The position numbers were made by a program, and so were the translations under genes. The notes below the pieces were generated by a model, which did not search any database, was not told the DNA's origin, and saw only the letters and a program-made list of their open reading frames with translations. From positions 1,488,001 to 1,552,000 of the forward strand of contig NZ_JAPENY010000001.1 in NCBI RefSeq assembly GCF_026341825.1: a stretch of 64,000 bases of DNA, in the 5' to 3' direction. This DNA comes from Streptomyces sp. NBC_00620 (GTDB lineage: Bacteria > Actinomycetota > Actinomycetes > Streptomycetales > Streptomycetaceae). Below, piece after piece: positions 52,987 to 61,856 of the stretch; the stretch's first letter is position 1; every line of letters starts with the position of its first letter.

Positions 52987-54516
52987 TCAGCCCGCGCCGC
53001 AGATCCTCATCCCCACCGGTGTCCCGCACGGCAGATGCCCGTGCGTACGGATCACGTCCTGGCCGCCGCCCCTGATGTAGGTGAGGAAACTGGAGACGAG
53101 GGAGTCGGCGGGCGGGGCGCCGTAGGTGTAGGCGTACTCGATCTCGCGGTACGGGTAGTCGCTGGTGCCGTGTTCGAGGTCCTCGACGGAGGCTTCGTGG
53201 CCGTCGAGGCCGAGACCGTGCAGGCCGTCGTACCCGGTGGCGTTGTTTAGCTCGCTGTAGCCGACCGCGCCGGGCAGCTTGGCCACTGTGCTCAACACCT
53301 GGTCGGTGGAGTCGAGTTCGCAGCGCACGACGGGGGCGGTCGGGTCGTCCTTGTGGACGCAGTCGAGGGAGGAGTTCGCGATCTCGCCGCGGCCCAGCAC
53401 GCGCCGCTGGAAGACCTGCCGGGTACCGGAGTTGGCGTCCCGGCTGACCAGCAGGACGGGCAGGTCGGGGCCGTCGAGCTCCTTCCAGTTCTTGATCTCG
53501 CCGCGGTAGAGACGGCGTACGTCCTCGGTGGACAGGTTCGTGAGGGAGATCTTGTCGTTGACGACCAGCGTGAAGACCGAGACGGCGACCCGGTTCTCCC
53601 GGAGTCTGTCGAGTCCGTTCGACTTGGGCCCGTCGGAGAGGGCGACGACGGGCGGGGCGCCGTTCTTGGACTCGGCTCCCGCGGTGTCCAGTTCGCGCAG
53701 TCCCGCCTGGCTGCCGTGCGCGTCCACCGTGATGTCGGCGCCCTCGCAGTCGTTCTCGTACTTCTCGGCCAGCTCGCGCATCACGGGCGCGAAGGCGGTC
53801 GAGCCGGTGACGGTCAGGCTGCCGGTCTCGCAGCCGATCGGGGGCCTGGTGTCGTCGCGCAGCACGACGATCAGCGCGAGGGTCACGACGCACACGGTCA
53901 GCAACGCGGTGATCAGCTGGGCCGCACGGCTGAACAGCGGCGGCCGGTCGTCCGGTGTCATGGCACGGTTGGGCCGGACCTCACCGTCCCGGATCCCGCC
54001 GATGATCTGTATCGGGCACCCCACGTCGCCGCCCGACAGCAGCACGAGGAGCTTGTAGTGCTCGCCCCGGTTGAGCGGGACGCGCGGGATGCGCAGGATG
54101 CCGTCCTCGTAGCCGAGGCCCGCGGACGGCGTGAAGTTGCCCATGAGGTTGTTGGCGCCGGGCGGCTGGGTGACGGACACGCCCCGGATGGTGCGGTCCG
54201 TGAACACCGCGGTCAGACCGTGCCGTTCACCACTCGTGTAGTCCTCGCGGGCGATGCTCTGCGAGCCGTCGTTCTCCACCCGCAGCAGGACGAGCGTGGC
54301 GTTGGTCATGTCGGGCGTCTCGTCGAACAGCCCGAGCCGGACGTTCGCGATCCCCGAACGCACGTCGTCGCCTATCGGGTTGTCCATCTGCACCCGGTAG
54401 CCGATGCGTTTGCGACGCGGCACCCGGCGCTCGTACCAGACCATCACGGCGGCGGCGACGATACCGATCAGAGCGGTACCGACGGCCACCACGTTCTCTG
54501 CGCTGAGCCACTCCAC
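52987..54516 (-). CDS. PstS-like membrane-anchored substrate-binding protein
   Basis: 509 residues. Helix at the N-terminus (about 8-27), a ~190-residue unassigned domain, a second membrane helix (about 203-222) and then a PBP-like domain: GSLTVTGSTAFAPVMRELAEKYENDC, LVVNDKISLTNLSTEDVRRLYRGEIKNWKELDG and RDANSGTRQVFQRRVLG. The last resembles phosphate-binding PstS proteins, but no ABC transporter genes are adjacent. It may be a sensor rather than a transport component. Confidence 0.85.
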   Translation of the reverse strand: MEWLSAENVVAVGTALIGIVAAAVMVWYERRVPRRKRIGYRVQMDNPIGDDVRSGIANVRLGLFDETPDMTNATLVLLRVENDGSQSIAREDYTSGERHGLTAVFTDRTIRGVSVTQPPGANNLMGNFTPSAGLGYEDGILRIPRVPLNRGEHYKLLVLLSGGDVGCPIQIIGGIRDGEVRPNRAMTPDDRPPLFSRAAQLITALLTVCVVTLALIVVLRDDTRPPIGCETGSLTVTGSTAFAPVMRELAEKYENDCEGADITVDAHGSQAGLRELDTAGAESKNGAPPVVALSDGPKSNGLDRLRENRVAVSVFTLVVNDKISLTNLSTEDVRRLYRGEIKNWKELDGPDLPVLLVSRDANSGTRQVFQRRVLGRGEIANSSLDCVHKDDPTAPVVRCELDSTDQVLSTVAKLPGAVGYSELNNATGYDGLHGLGLDGHEASVEDLEHGTSDYPYREIEYAYTYGAPPADSLVSSFLTYIRGGGQDVIRTHGHLPCGTPVGMRICGAG

Positions 54517-54642
54517 TTGAGCACTCCCCCGAGCCCGATGGTGCGGACACGGTACGGCGCGGAACGGGAACCTCCAGGAGACGTCAGGTGAATTTCCTGA
54601 GGTGCCGTCAGCAGCTCTTCAGGCACATGCCCTTCGTGTAGG

Positions 54643-56658
54643 TCAGCCGCTCTTCGTGTACGTCAGCGACTCGCCCGACTGGGTGTTCACGCGGCGCAGG
54701 GTGCCGTCCGGGAGGAGGCTGACCTCGGAGGCGGCGCCCGGGGAGCAGGAGGAGGCCGGTTCACCGACGGTGACCTCGGAGGGGCCGATCTCCAGCGGTC
54801 CGTCCGCCGCCGGGGTCCCGGTCAGAGTGGCCTGGAAGACACAGTGGTACGTGCCGCTGCCGGCCGGGCCGTCCGCGGTGAGCGCGAGGACCGTGTCACC
54901 CACCTCGCCCTGCTGGATGACCAGTTGGCGGGTGTTGTGGCCCGTGTCGTTGTCGATGGCGGCACTCCAGACACCGAGGTAGGCATCCGGGACCACGCCG
55001 CCCTCGGGTGCCTGCGTCGTGGGCGAATCGGTCGCGGTGGGGGCGGACGGCTCGGGTGCGGTCGGGCCGGGTGTCACGGGCGCGCTGGAAGCCGAGGACG
55101 ACTTCGCGTCATCGTTCCCGTCGCTGCTGTCGCCGCTCATCAGCGCGTAGACCGAGCCGCCCGCGCCGAGCGCGACGATCAGGGCCACGCCGATGAGGGC
55201 GGCGGTGGAGCGGCTGCTTCCGCGCGGGGGTTCGGGCTGCGGGGGGTAGGGGCCGACTCCGGGGCCGTACGGGGGTGTTGGCCCGTACGGGGGTGTCGCA
55301 CCGTACGGAGAGGACTGCTGGCCGTCCCAGCCGACCGGCGGCTGCGGATAGCCGTACGCGGGCTGAGCAGGCTGCCCGGGAGGTTGCGGGTGCTGCTGGG
55401 GATAGCCGTACGCGGGGTGCGGGGCGGCGGGGGGCGGCGGCGTCTGGCTCGCGCCCGCGATCATCGTGGGGAGGTGGTTCACGGGAGCGGGCGGAGCGGG
55501 CTGTCCCGGTGGAGGCGGGGTGGAGCCTTCCTCGGAAGGGGCGGACGCGTGTTCCGGGGACGCCTGGGGAGGAGCGGCGGGCTCCGGCGGGGGCGCGTAC
55601 GGCGGCTTGGACGGGTTCGGGGCGGAGGGCGGCTTGGAGAGGTCCGGGGCCGGAACCGGAGCCGGAGCCGGGTCCAGGGCGGCCGGGACGCGGGCCAGCC
55701 GTGTCGTCGGGGCTCCCGACCCCGACCCCGGCCCCTCGTCCGGGTTCTCCGTGTCCAGCAACTGCACGGCGTGCCGACCGAGTTGGGCCACCAGCGCACT
55801 CGGCAGCCAGGGGTCGCGCGTCCGCCCGTCCGAGACGGTGTCCTCCGCGCCGGTCCGCTCCAGGATCTGGTCGAGGGTGAGCCGGGCGGCGGGGTCCTTG
55901 CGCAGGCAGGCGCGTACGAGGTCGGCGAGGCCCTCCGGCATCCCGTCCAGGTCGGGTTCCTCCTGCGCGATGCGGAACATCATCGCGTGCACACCGGAGT
56001 TGGCCGCGCCGAACGGAAGGGCGCCCGTGGCGGCGTACGCGAGAACCGAGCCCAGGCAGAACACGTCGCACGCGGGCGTGATGCGGTCACCGCGGACCTG
56101 CTCGGGGGCCATGAATCCGGGCGAGCCGACCAGCGCGCCGGTGCGCGTGAGGCCGCCGTCGGTCACCGTCTCCAGGGCGCGCGCGATCCCGAAGTCGATG
56201 ACGCGGGGGCCGTCGATGGTGACGAGGACGTTCGAGGGCTTGAGGTCCCGATGGATCAGCCCCGCGGCGTGGATGTCCCGCAGGGCGTAGGCGAGCCCGG
56301 CGGCGAGGATGCGCACCGACCGCTCGGGGAGCGCCCCGTGCTCGCGGCCCACGACGGCCTGCAGGCTCGGTCCCGCGACATAGCCGGTGGCCAGCCAGGG
56401 GATCTCGGCCTCGGTGTCCGCGTCGAGGACGGGCGCCGTCCAGTACCCGCCGACCCGCCGCGCGGCCAGCACCTCCTGCCGGAACCGCGCCCGGAACTCC
56501 TCCTGCTCGGCGAGCTCCTGGCGCACCAGCTTGACCGCGACCGTCCGCCCCCGGTCGGACCGGGCGAGATACACGTGCCCCATCCCCCCGGCACCGAGCC
56601 GCGCCAGCAGCCGATACGCGCCGATCCGCTGCGGATCCCCCGGTCCCAGCTTCTCCAT
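54643..56658 (-). CDS. Ser/Thr protein kinase (PknB-like)
   Basis: 671 residues from ATG 56658. Kinase domain with GAGGMGHVY, Lys43 (TVAVKLV), HRDLKPSN (Asp138), DFGIAR (155-160) and GSPGFMAPEQ. A long Pro/Ala-rich linker (about 330-495) with repeated AYGYPQ and PPYGPTP units, a membrane helix (about 505-527) and a C-terminal extracellular domain. No PASTA repeats, so the sensor domain differs from cell-wall PknB. Confidence 0.93.
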   Translation of the reverse strand: MEKLGPGDPQRIGAYRLLARLGAGGMGHVYLARSDRGRTVAVKLVRQELAEQEEFRARFRQEVLAARRVGGYWTAPVLDADTEAEIPWLATGYVAGPSLQAVVGREHGALPERSVRILAAGLAYALRDIHAAGLIHRDLKPSNVLVTIDGPRVIDFGIARALETVTDGGLTRTGALVGSPGFMAPEQVRGDRITPACDVFCLGSVLAYAATGALPFGAANSGVHAMMFRIAQEEPDLDGMPEGLADLVRACLRKDPAARLTLDQILERTGAEDTVSDGRTRDPWLPSALVAQLGRHAVQLLDTENPDEGPGSGSGAPTTRLARVPAALDPAPAPVPAPDLSKPPSAPNPSKPPYAPPPEPAAPPQASPEHASAPSEEGSTPPPPGQPAPPAPVNHLPTMIAGASQTPPPPAAPHPAYGYPQQHPQPPGQPAQPAYGYPQPPVGWDGQQSSPYGATPPYGPTPPYGPGVGPYPPQPEPPRGSSRSTAALIGVALIVALGAGGSVYALMSGDSSDGNDDAKSSSASSAPVTPGPTAPEPSAPTATDSPTTQAPEGGVVPDAYLGVWSAAIDNDTGHNTRQLVIQQGEVGDTVLALTADGPAGSGTYHCVFQATLTGTPAADGPLEIGPSEVTVGEPASSCSPGAASEVSLLPDGTLRRVNTQSGESLTYTKSG

Positions 56659-56737
56659 GGCTGCGCCCACCCTCCCCGTACGTGTGCAACAGCCCGAGGA
56701 TAGTGCGGCCTTACGGGGAGGCGGGGCGGGGCGGTGT

Positions 56738-57229
56738 CTACGGTTCCGTAACAGGGTGTGCCGATTCCGTGACACCCTCCGCACTCTCTGTCATGATCGC
56801 GTCGAGCGTTGTCGACAGGCGTTCCAACACCCGTACGGTCTCGGCGAATTCGTCCGCCCCGAGGGACTGCGCCAGCCGGTCCGCCAGATCCGCGTGGCCG
56901 GGGTCGATCCTGGTGATGGCGGCGCGGCCCTCCTCGGTCGGGGTGAGGAGTTTGGCCCGGCGGTGGGCGGGGTTGGGGAGGTACTCGGCCAGCCCCTTCT
57001 CCACCAGCAGGTCGGCGATGCGCTGCACGCTCTGGCGTGTGATGCCCATCGCGCGGGCGATCCCGGAGACGGGCAGCGGCTCGGGAAGCACCGCGCCGAG
57101 CACCTGCCACCAGGCCGCGGTGAGTCCGGAGGGGCGGGCCAACTCCTCGGCCACGGACAGGAACTGGCCGTTGAGCCGGAAGACGCCGAGGGCGCTGCGG
57201 CTCAGCAGGTCCTGGTGTGCTCGGCTCAC
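56738..57229 (-). CDS. MarR-family regulator
   Basis: 163 residues, GTG start overlapping the DJ-1 gene stop (GTGA). Winged-helix: GLTAAWWQVLGAVLPEPLPVSGIARAMGITRQSVQRIADLLVEKGLAEYLPNPAHRRAKLLTPTEEGRAAI. It likely represses its own operon through the palindrome at 57868-57894. Confidence 0.92.
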   Translation of the reverse strand: MSRAHQDLLSRSALGVFRLNGQFLSVAEELARPSGLTAAWWQVLGAVLPEPLPVSGIARAMGITRQSVQRIADLLVEKGLAEYLPNPAHRRAKLLTPTEEGRAAITRIDPGHADLADRLAQSLGADEFAETVRVLERLSTTLDAIMTESAEGVTESAHPVTEP

Positions 57230-57843
57230 TGTCCGGCCTTTTCCAGTACGGCGTAGGCCTCGGGGTCGGAGTCGTGGAACAGCCGGTACCAGGCGTCCAG
57301 GACCTCGCCCTCGTACACACCGAGGAGCCCGAAGACCTCGCGGGCGAAGGCGACGGGTTCGGTGGGGCCCGCGGTGACCAGGTTGCCGTCGGTGACGGCG
57401 TCCGTGTCGACGTACCGTTCGCCGCCCTTGTAGCCGGTGGCGGCGAGGTAGAAGGACACGGCGCTGGTGTGCGCGCGGTCGTCGAGCAGGCCTTCGCGGG
57501 CGAGCCCCGCGGTGCCTCCGCAGATCGCCGCGACGGGGACGCCCGCGTCGAGGAACGTGCGGGCCTTGCGGGCGAAGGGGGCCAGGTCGTCGCCGGTGTC
57601 CCACAGGTCCGCGCCGGTGAGGATCAGCAGCGAGCTGTCCTCGGGGCGGAGCTCGTCGAGGGCTAGGTCGGGCTGGATGCGGACGCCGCCGACCGTCGTC
57701 ACCGGCTCCCGGGTGGGGCCGATGGTACGGATCTCGCGCCCTGCGCGGGCGAGGTAGGCGGTGGTGTGACCCGTCTCCCAGTCGGCGAAGGTGTCGTAGA
57801 CGGCGAGGTGTACGGGCTTGGGCTCGGGCGTGCTGTGGTTCAT
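57226..57843 (-). CDS. DJ-1/PfpI family protein
   Basis: 205 residues, ATG 57841-57843 with AAGGAGGAG upstream. Nucleophile Cys108 in AAICGGTAGLA; ligand-binding PVAA and DDRAHTSAV in the family positions. Members are glutamine-amidotransferase-like chaperones, glyoxalases or amide hydrolases. First gene of the operon with marR. Confidence 0.9.
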   Translation of the reverse strand: MNHSTPEPKPVHLAVYDTFADWETGHTTAYLARAGREIRTIGPTREPVTTVGGVRIQPDLALDELRPEDSSLLILTGADLWDTGDDLAPFARKARTFLDAGVPVAAICGGTAGLAREGLLDDRAHTSAVSFYLAATGYKGGERYVDTDAVTDGNLVTAGPTEPVAFAREVFGLLGVYEGEVLDAWYRLFHDSDPEAYAVLEKAGQ

Positions 57844-57867
57844 CGCTCCTCCTTGACCGGGCATGTA

Positions 57868-57894
57868 AGCATGCTGTCACTTCGACAGCATGCT
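57868..57894. promoter_or_regulatory. MarR operator
   Basis: AGCATGCTGTC-ACTTC-GACAGCATGCT: perfect 11-base inverted repeat with a 5-base spacer. It lies 25-51 bases upstream of the DJ-1 start. A half-site, GTCAATGAC, follows. Expected site for the MarR protein encoded in the same operon. Confidence 0.85.
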
Positions 57895-58023
57895 GTCAAT
57901 GACTGTTGTCGAGCGGCGCAGAGGGATCCCCCCGTGAAGCCCGACAGACTGTCGCGGAAAGCCCCCGACCACAGACAAGACGCCGATATCGCGTCCACCT
58001 CGTGGACATTTACGCTTCGGCGC

Positions 58024-59379
58024 ATGACCCCTCAGCCCAATCCCCAGGTCGGCGCCGCCGTGAAGGCAGCGGACCGTGCGCACGTGTTCCACTCCTGGTC
58101 CGCGCAGGAGCTCATCGACCCGCTCGCCGTCGCCGGCGCGGAGGGGTCGTACTTCTGGGACTACGAAGGCAAGCGGTATCTGGACTTCACCAGTGGGCTC
58201 GTCTTCACCAACATCGGGTACCAGCACCCGAAGGTCGTCGCCGCGATCCAGGAGCAGGCCGCAACCCTGTCCACGTTCGCGCCCGCCTTCGCCGTCGAGG
58301 CGCGTTCGGAGGCCGCGCGGCTGATCGCCGAGCGGACGCCGGGCGACCTGGACAAGATCTTCTTCACCAACGGTGGCGCGGAGGCCGTCGAGAACGCGAC
58401 CCGGATGGCCAAGCTGCACACCGGCCGCCCGAAGGTCCTCTCCGCGTACCGCTCGTACCACGGGGCCACCTCCGCCGCGATCAACCTCACCGGTGACCCG
58501 CGGCGCTGGCCGAACGACAGCGGTGCGGCGGGTGTCGTCCACTTCTGGGCGCCCTTCCTCTACCGCTCCCCCTTCCACTCCGAGAGCGAGCAGCAGGAGT
58601 CGGAGCGGGCGCTCCAGCACCTCGAGGACACGATCGTCTTCGAGGGTCCCGGCACGATCGCGGCCCTGATCCTGGAGACGATTCCGGGTACGGCGGGGAT
58701 CATGACGCCGCCGCCGGGTTATCTCGCCGGGGTGCGTGCGCTCTGCGACCGGTACGGGATCGTCTTCATCCTGGACGAGGTCATGGCCGGGTTCGGGCGT
58801 ACGGGGAAGTGGTTCGCCGCCGATCACTACGGCGTGACGCCGGACCTGATGACCTTCGCGAAGGGGGTGAACTCCGGGTATGTGCCGCTGGGCGGTGTCG
58901 CGATCTCGGGGGCCATCGCGGAGACGTTCGCGCGGCGGCCGTATCCCGGGGGGCTGACGTACTCCGGGCATCCGCTGGCCTGTGCCGCCGCCGTCGCGAC
59001 GATCAACGTGATGGAGGAGGAGGGGATCGTCGACCAGGCCGCGCTGATCGGGTCGACCGTCATCGGGCCCGGGCTGCACGAGCTTGCCTCGCGGCATCCG
59101 AGTATCGGTGAGGTGCGGGGTATGGGGGTGTTCTGGGCCCTTGAGCTGGTGAAGAACCGGGAGACCCGGGAGCCGCTGGTGCCGTACAACGCCGCCGGGG
59201 CGGACAACGCCGCCATGGCCGCGTTCGGTGCCGCCGCCAAGGCGGGTGGGCTGTGGCCCTTCATCAACATGAACCGCACGCACGTCGTGCCGCCGTGCAA
59301 CGTCACCGAGGGTGAGGCCAAGGAGGGGCTCGCGGTACTGGACGAGGCGCTGGGTGTGGCGGACGAGTACGTGGTGTGA
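58024..59379 (+). CDS. Class III aminotransferase
   Basis: 451 residues. PLP-dependent transaminase: TNGGAEAVENATRMAK (PLP phosphate and substrate region), FILDEVMAGFGRTG (Asp contact with PLP nitrogen) and Lys280 in TFAKGVNSGYVPLGG (Schiff base). SAYRSYHGATSAA matches the pyruvate/beta-alanine and taurine-type subgroup, but substrate is not assignable. It ends in a repeat-based terminator. Confidence 0.92.
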   Translation: MTPQPNPQVGAAVKAADRAHVFHSWSAQELIDPLAVAGAEGSYFWDYEGKRYLDFTSGLVFTNIGYQHPKVVAAIQEQAATLSTFAPAFAVEARSEAARLIAERTPGDLDKIFFTNGGAEAVENATRMAKLHTGRPKVLSAYRSYHGATSAAINLTGDPRRWPNDSGAAGVVHFWAPFLYRSPFHSESEQQESERALQHLEDTIVFEGPGTIAALILETIPGTAGIMTPPPGYLAGVRALCDRYGIVFILDEVMAGFGRTGKWFAADHYGVTPDLMTFAKGVNSGYVPLGGVAISGAIAETFARRPYPGGLTYSGHPLACAAAVATINVMEEEGIVDQAALIGSTVIGPGLHELASRHPSIGEVRGMGVFWALELVKNRETREPLVPYNAAGADNAAMAAFGAAAKAGGLWPFINMNRTHVVPPCNVTEGEAKEGLAVLDEALGVADEYVV

Positions 59380-59390
59380 GGTGTGGGGTT

Positions 59391-59605
59391 TATCGCCCCC
59401 TCCGCCCCTACCCATTCCCGTCCCTTGGGGGCTCCGCCCCCAAACCCCCGCTCCTCAAACGCCGGAGGGGCTGAATATTCCCCGGCCGGGGAGAGAGGTT
59501 TCTAGCCCGTCCGGCGTTTGAGGACGAGCGCGTCAGCGCGATACGGGGGTCTGGGGGCGGAGCCCCCAGGAGCAAGGGACGGGTAGGGGCGGAGGGGGCG
59601 AAAAA
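59391..59605. repeat. Dispersed intergenic repeat, copies D (forward and inverted)
   Basis: Forward copy 59391-59474 (GGGGGCTCCGCCCCC hairpin, TCAAACGCCGGAGGGGCTGA) followed by a full inverted copy 59504-59605 ending GGGGGCGAAAAA. The two can fold against each other. Placed after the aminotransferase gene. Confidence 0.88.
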
Positions 59606-59675
59606 CCCTCCCCCCGCCCCCCACGGCGTATGGTGACTGGCTCCTAGACATACGCGACAAGGGGAGCCCGACACC

Positions 59676-60389
59676 ATGCCCGGCACCGGCGGCACTGGCG
59701 CCGTAACCCGCAGCACCCTGCGCCAGCAGATCGCGGACGCGCTCCGCGACGAGGTGCTGGCCGGCCGCCTCCAGCCGGGCCAGGAGTTCACGGTGAAGGA
59801 GATCGCCGAGCAGTACGGCGTCTCCGCGACCCCGGTCCGAGAGGCCCTGGTCGACCTCTCGGCGCAGGGCCTCCTGGAGGCGGACCAGCACCGCGGCTTC
59901 CGCGTACGGGAGTACTCCGCCGCCGACTACCGAGGCATGATCGAGGCCCGGAGCCTCGTCACCGACGGCATCTTCCGCTCGATCACCGAAGACGTCCTGA
60001 CGAGGCCCCAGGACCCCCGCACCACCGCCGCCCTCGCGGGCGTACGCCGCCGCGGCGAGGAGGCCCAGCGCGCCGCCGCCGCCGGCGAGCTGAACATCCT
60101 CATCGGCTACGACCTCCGCTTCTGGCGCGAGCTGAGCGGCCTCTTCGGCAACCCCTACCTCGCCGACTTCCTGCACCGCCTGCGCATCCAGTCCTGGGCC
60201 TGCGCGGTCCAGCACCTGCGCCAGGTCGCCGACCTCAAGGGCGACCTGTGGTCGGCCCACACGGAACTGGTGGACGCCCTCGCCCGCCGCGACGCGGTCG
60301 AGGCGCACGCGATCGTGACGGCGTACAACGCGCACTCGCTCGCGCTGATCGAGCGCCTGGCCTCGGGTTCGGGCTCGCCCGGGGTTTGA
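59676..60389 (+). CDS. FadR/GntR-family regulator (FCD domain)
   Basis: 237 residues. Winged helix: LRQQIADALRDEVLAGRLQPGQEFTVKEIAEQYGVSATPVREALVDLSAQGLLE. FCD ligand domain with EARSLVTDGI, LGYD-like strands and HTELVDALARRDAVEAHAIV. Often controls a neighbouring catabolic gene; the aminotransferase upstream is a candidate. Confidence 0.9.
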   Translation: MPGTGGTGAVTRSTLRQQIADALRDEVLAGRLQPGQEFTVKEIAEQYGVSATPVREALVDLSAQGLLEADQHRGFRVREYSAADYRGMIEARSLVTDGIFRSITEDVLTRPQDPRTTAALAGVRRRGEEAQRAAAAGELNILIGYDLRFWRELSGLFGNPYLADFLHRLRIQSWACAVQHLRQVADLKGDLWSAHTELVDALARRDAVEAHAIVTAYNAHSLALIERLASGSGSPGV

Positions 60390-60399
60390 GGGCGCCCGT

Positions 60400-60440
60400 A
60401 CGTTTGAGGTCGGGCGCTTCGGGCGATCGGTGGAGAACCG
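60400..60440. repeat. Degenerate remnant of the dispersed repeat
   Basis: ACGTTTGAGGTCGGGCGCTTCGGGCGATCGG matches, in inverted orientation, the tail and GATCGCCCGAAG part of copy A, but the hairpin is missing. It follows the FadR-type gene. Confidence 0.45.
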
Positions 60441-60529
60441 GAGTTGTGCACCGGGACCTGACCAGGACCGCCGCGCGCACTACGCTTCCCTGACCATCGT
60501 GCACACCAAGGAGCTAGAGGAGCCGTCTG

Positions 60530-61180
60530 TTGGCCTGTGACCTGTGGCTGGTCCCGCTCGTCGACGTGTTGTGCCACACCCCCGACAATCCCTTCGCCGA
60601 GGAACTCGCGCTCTACGACAAGACGCTGGCCGCAGCCGGCCTCCCGCCGGTCCCCGTGTACGCGTACATGCCGGGCCTGTCCGGCGACGTGGCCCCTGTC
60701 GCGGGGTTCGACTACGACGCGCTGCACTTCCTGCGCCGCGCGTACCTCCTTCAGATGTGCGGCCTCGCGGTGACGCCGGTGGACGAACTCGGCGGTGACT
60801 ACGAGCAGTTGCTGGAGATGTTCGAGACGAACGCCCAGCAGTCGCACCTGGTCTGGCACTACGACCACGCGGGCGCGTACGTTCCCGTCGACTTCCCGCA
60901 CCCGCTCGCCAACGACGAACTCCTCGCGGGCGGCGGCCCCCTGGGCTCCTCCCAGACCCTCCTGCGCGAACTCGAGTTCGTCGCCCAGTCGATCGGCATC
61001 GACCCGGCCAACCCGCCGGCCACGCCCCAGCCCCCCATGGCCCCCACGGACCTGGAGGAACCGGCAGCCCCAGCCCCCTACGACGCCAGTCCCTTCGCCC
61101 GCGAACGCCACGTCTGGCTGGGCCTGCACGCGGCCGCGACCCGCAGCCTGGCACAGGGCTCGATGATCGTCTTCAGCTGA
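60530..61180 (+). CDS. Conserved hypothetical protein
   Basis: 216 residues, TTG start with GGAGCTAGAGGAG upstream. Sequence MACDLWLVPLVDVLCHTPDNPFAEELALYDKTLAAAGLPPVPVYAYMPGL with a compact, Pro-interrupted domain and a Pro-rich linker (about 165-185). No known family motif recognised. Confidence 0.75.
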   Translation: MACDLWLVPLVDVLCHTPDNPFAEELALYDKTLAAAGLPPVPVYAYMPGLSGDVAPVAGFDYDALHFLRRAYLLQMCGLAVTPVDELGGDYEQLLEMFETNAQQSHLVWHYDHAGAYVPVDFPHPLANDELLAGGGPLGSSQTLLRELEFVAQSIGIDPANPPATPQPPMAPTDLEEPAAPAPYDASPFARERHVWLGLHAAATRSLAQGSMIVFS

Positions 61181-61253
61181 TGATCGCCCTCAACTGAGGC
61201 TGTGCGGGCCGGGCTGCATTGCGGCCCGGCCCGCACCACACCTCCGCCGGCAG

Positions 61254-61544
61254 TCAGCGCAGCTGAGACAGGCCCTTCGCGAGATCCTCGGCGTTCATGA
61301 TCGGGCAGACCTCGACCTCGGCGTTGAACTGGGTGAGGAACGGCTCACCGACGGGAGGCAGGTCGGAGCTGTCCTTCATGTCGAAGACCAGGAGGCAGGT
61401 TCGGCGGCCGTCCAAGGGCGCGAAGTACGCCGCCTCCGGCTTGAGGTGGTCCAAGATCTCCGTGATCAGCTCCGGCATCTTGCCGCTGCGGATCGCTTCG
61501 TTCGACTTCTCCGTGTCCAGTGTCGCCCTGAGCAGGACGCGCAT
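61254..61544 (-). CDS. Small hypothetical protein (DUF3303-like)
   Basis: 96 residues from ATG 61544, preferred over GTG 61553 because AAGG is better spaced. MRVLLRATLDTEKSNEAIRSGKMPELITEILDHLKPEAAYFAPLDGRRTCLLVFDMKDSSDLP resembles small dimeric alpha-beta (DUF3303-like or ferredoxin-like fold) proteins. Function unknown. Confidence 0.7.
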   Translation of the reverse strand: MRVLLRATLDTEKSNEAIRSGKMPELITEILDHLKPEAAYFAPLDGRRTCLLVFDMKDSSDLPPVGEPFLTQFNAEVEVCPIMNAEDLAKGLSQLR

Positions 61545-61856
61545 CGCACTCACCTTCTTCTGGTCGACGCACGTGCGCTTGCACTCGCGGCGCTCGCGAT
61601 TGCATTTTCAGCCTATGCCCGATATGCGAGGTACGCCCACTCCTGCAACTGGAGCGGGGAGCGCGGCAGCAGGGTGCGTGCGAGGCGGCCGTCGGGCGGA
61701 AATGATCGGCCAGGATCGGCGGGTCCCAGGCGACCCGGCCCTCGACAACCGGTGCCATTCGCAGCGGCGTTCACAGTATGCTCACAGCCACCCGGTCCGA
61801 TCATCAGCACGGCGAATTCCTGACCGGCGAGCCGCTGTCAGGAGCATGCCATCACG
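61545..61856. other. Divergent intergenic region before the acyltransferase
   Basis: About 312 bases between divergent genes. Slightly AT-richer than the flanks around 61595-61625 (TTTTCAGCCTATGCCCGATATGCG). I see no supported gene, only a probable promoter pair. Confidence 0.4.
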
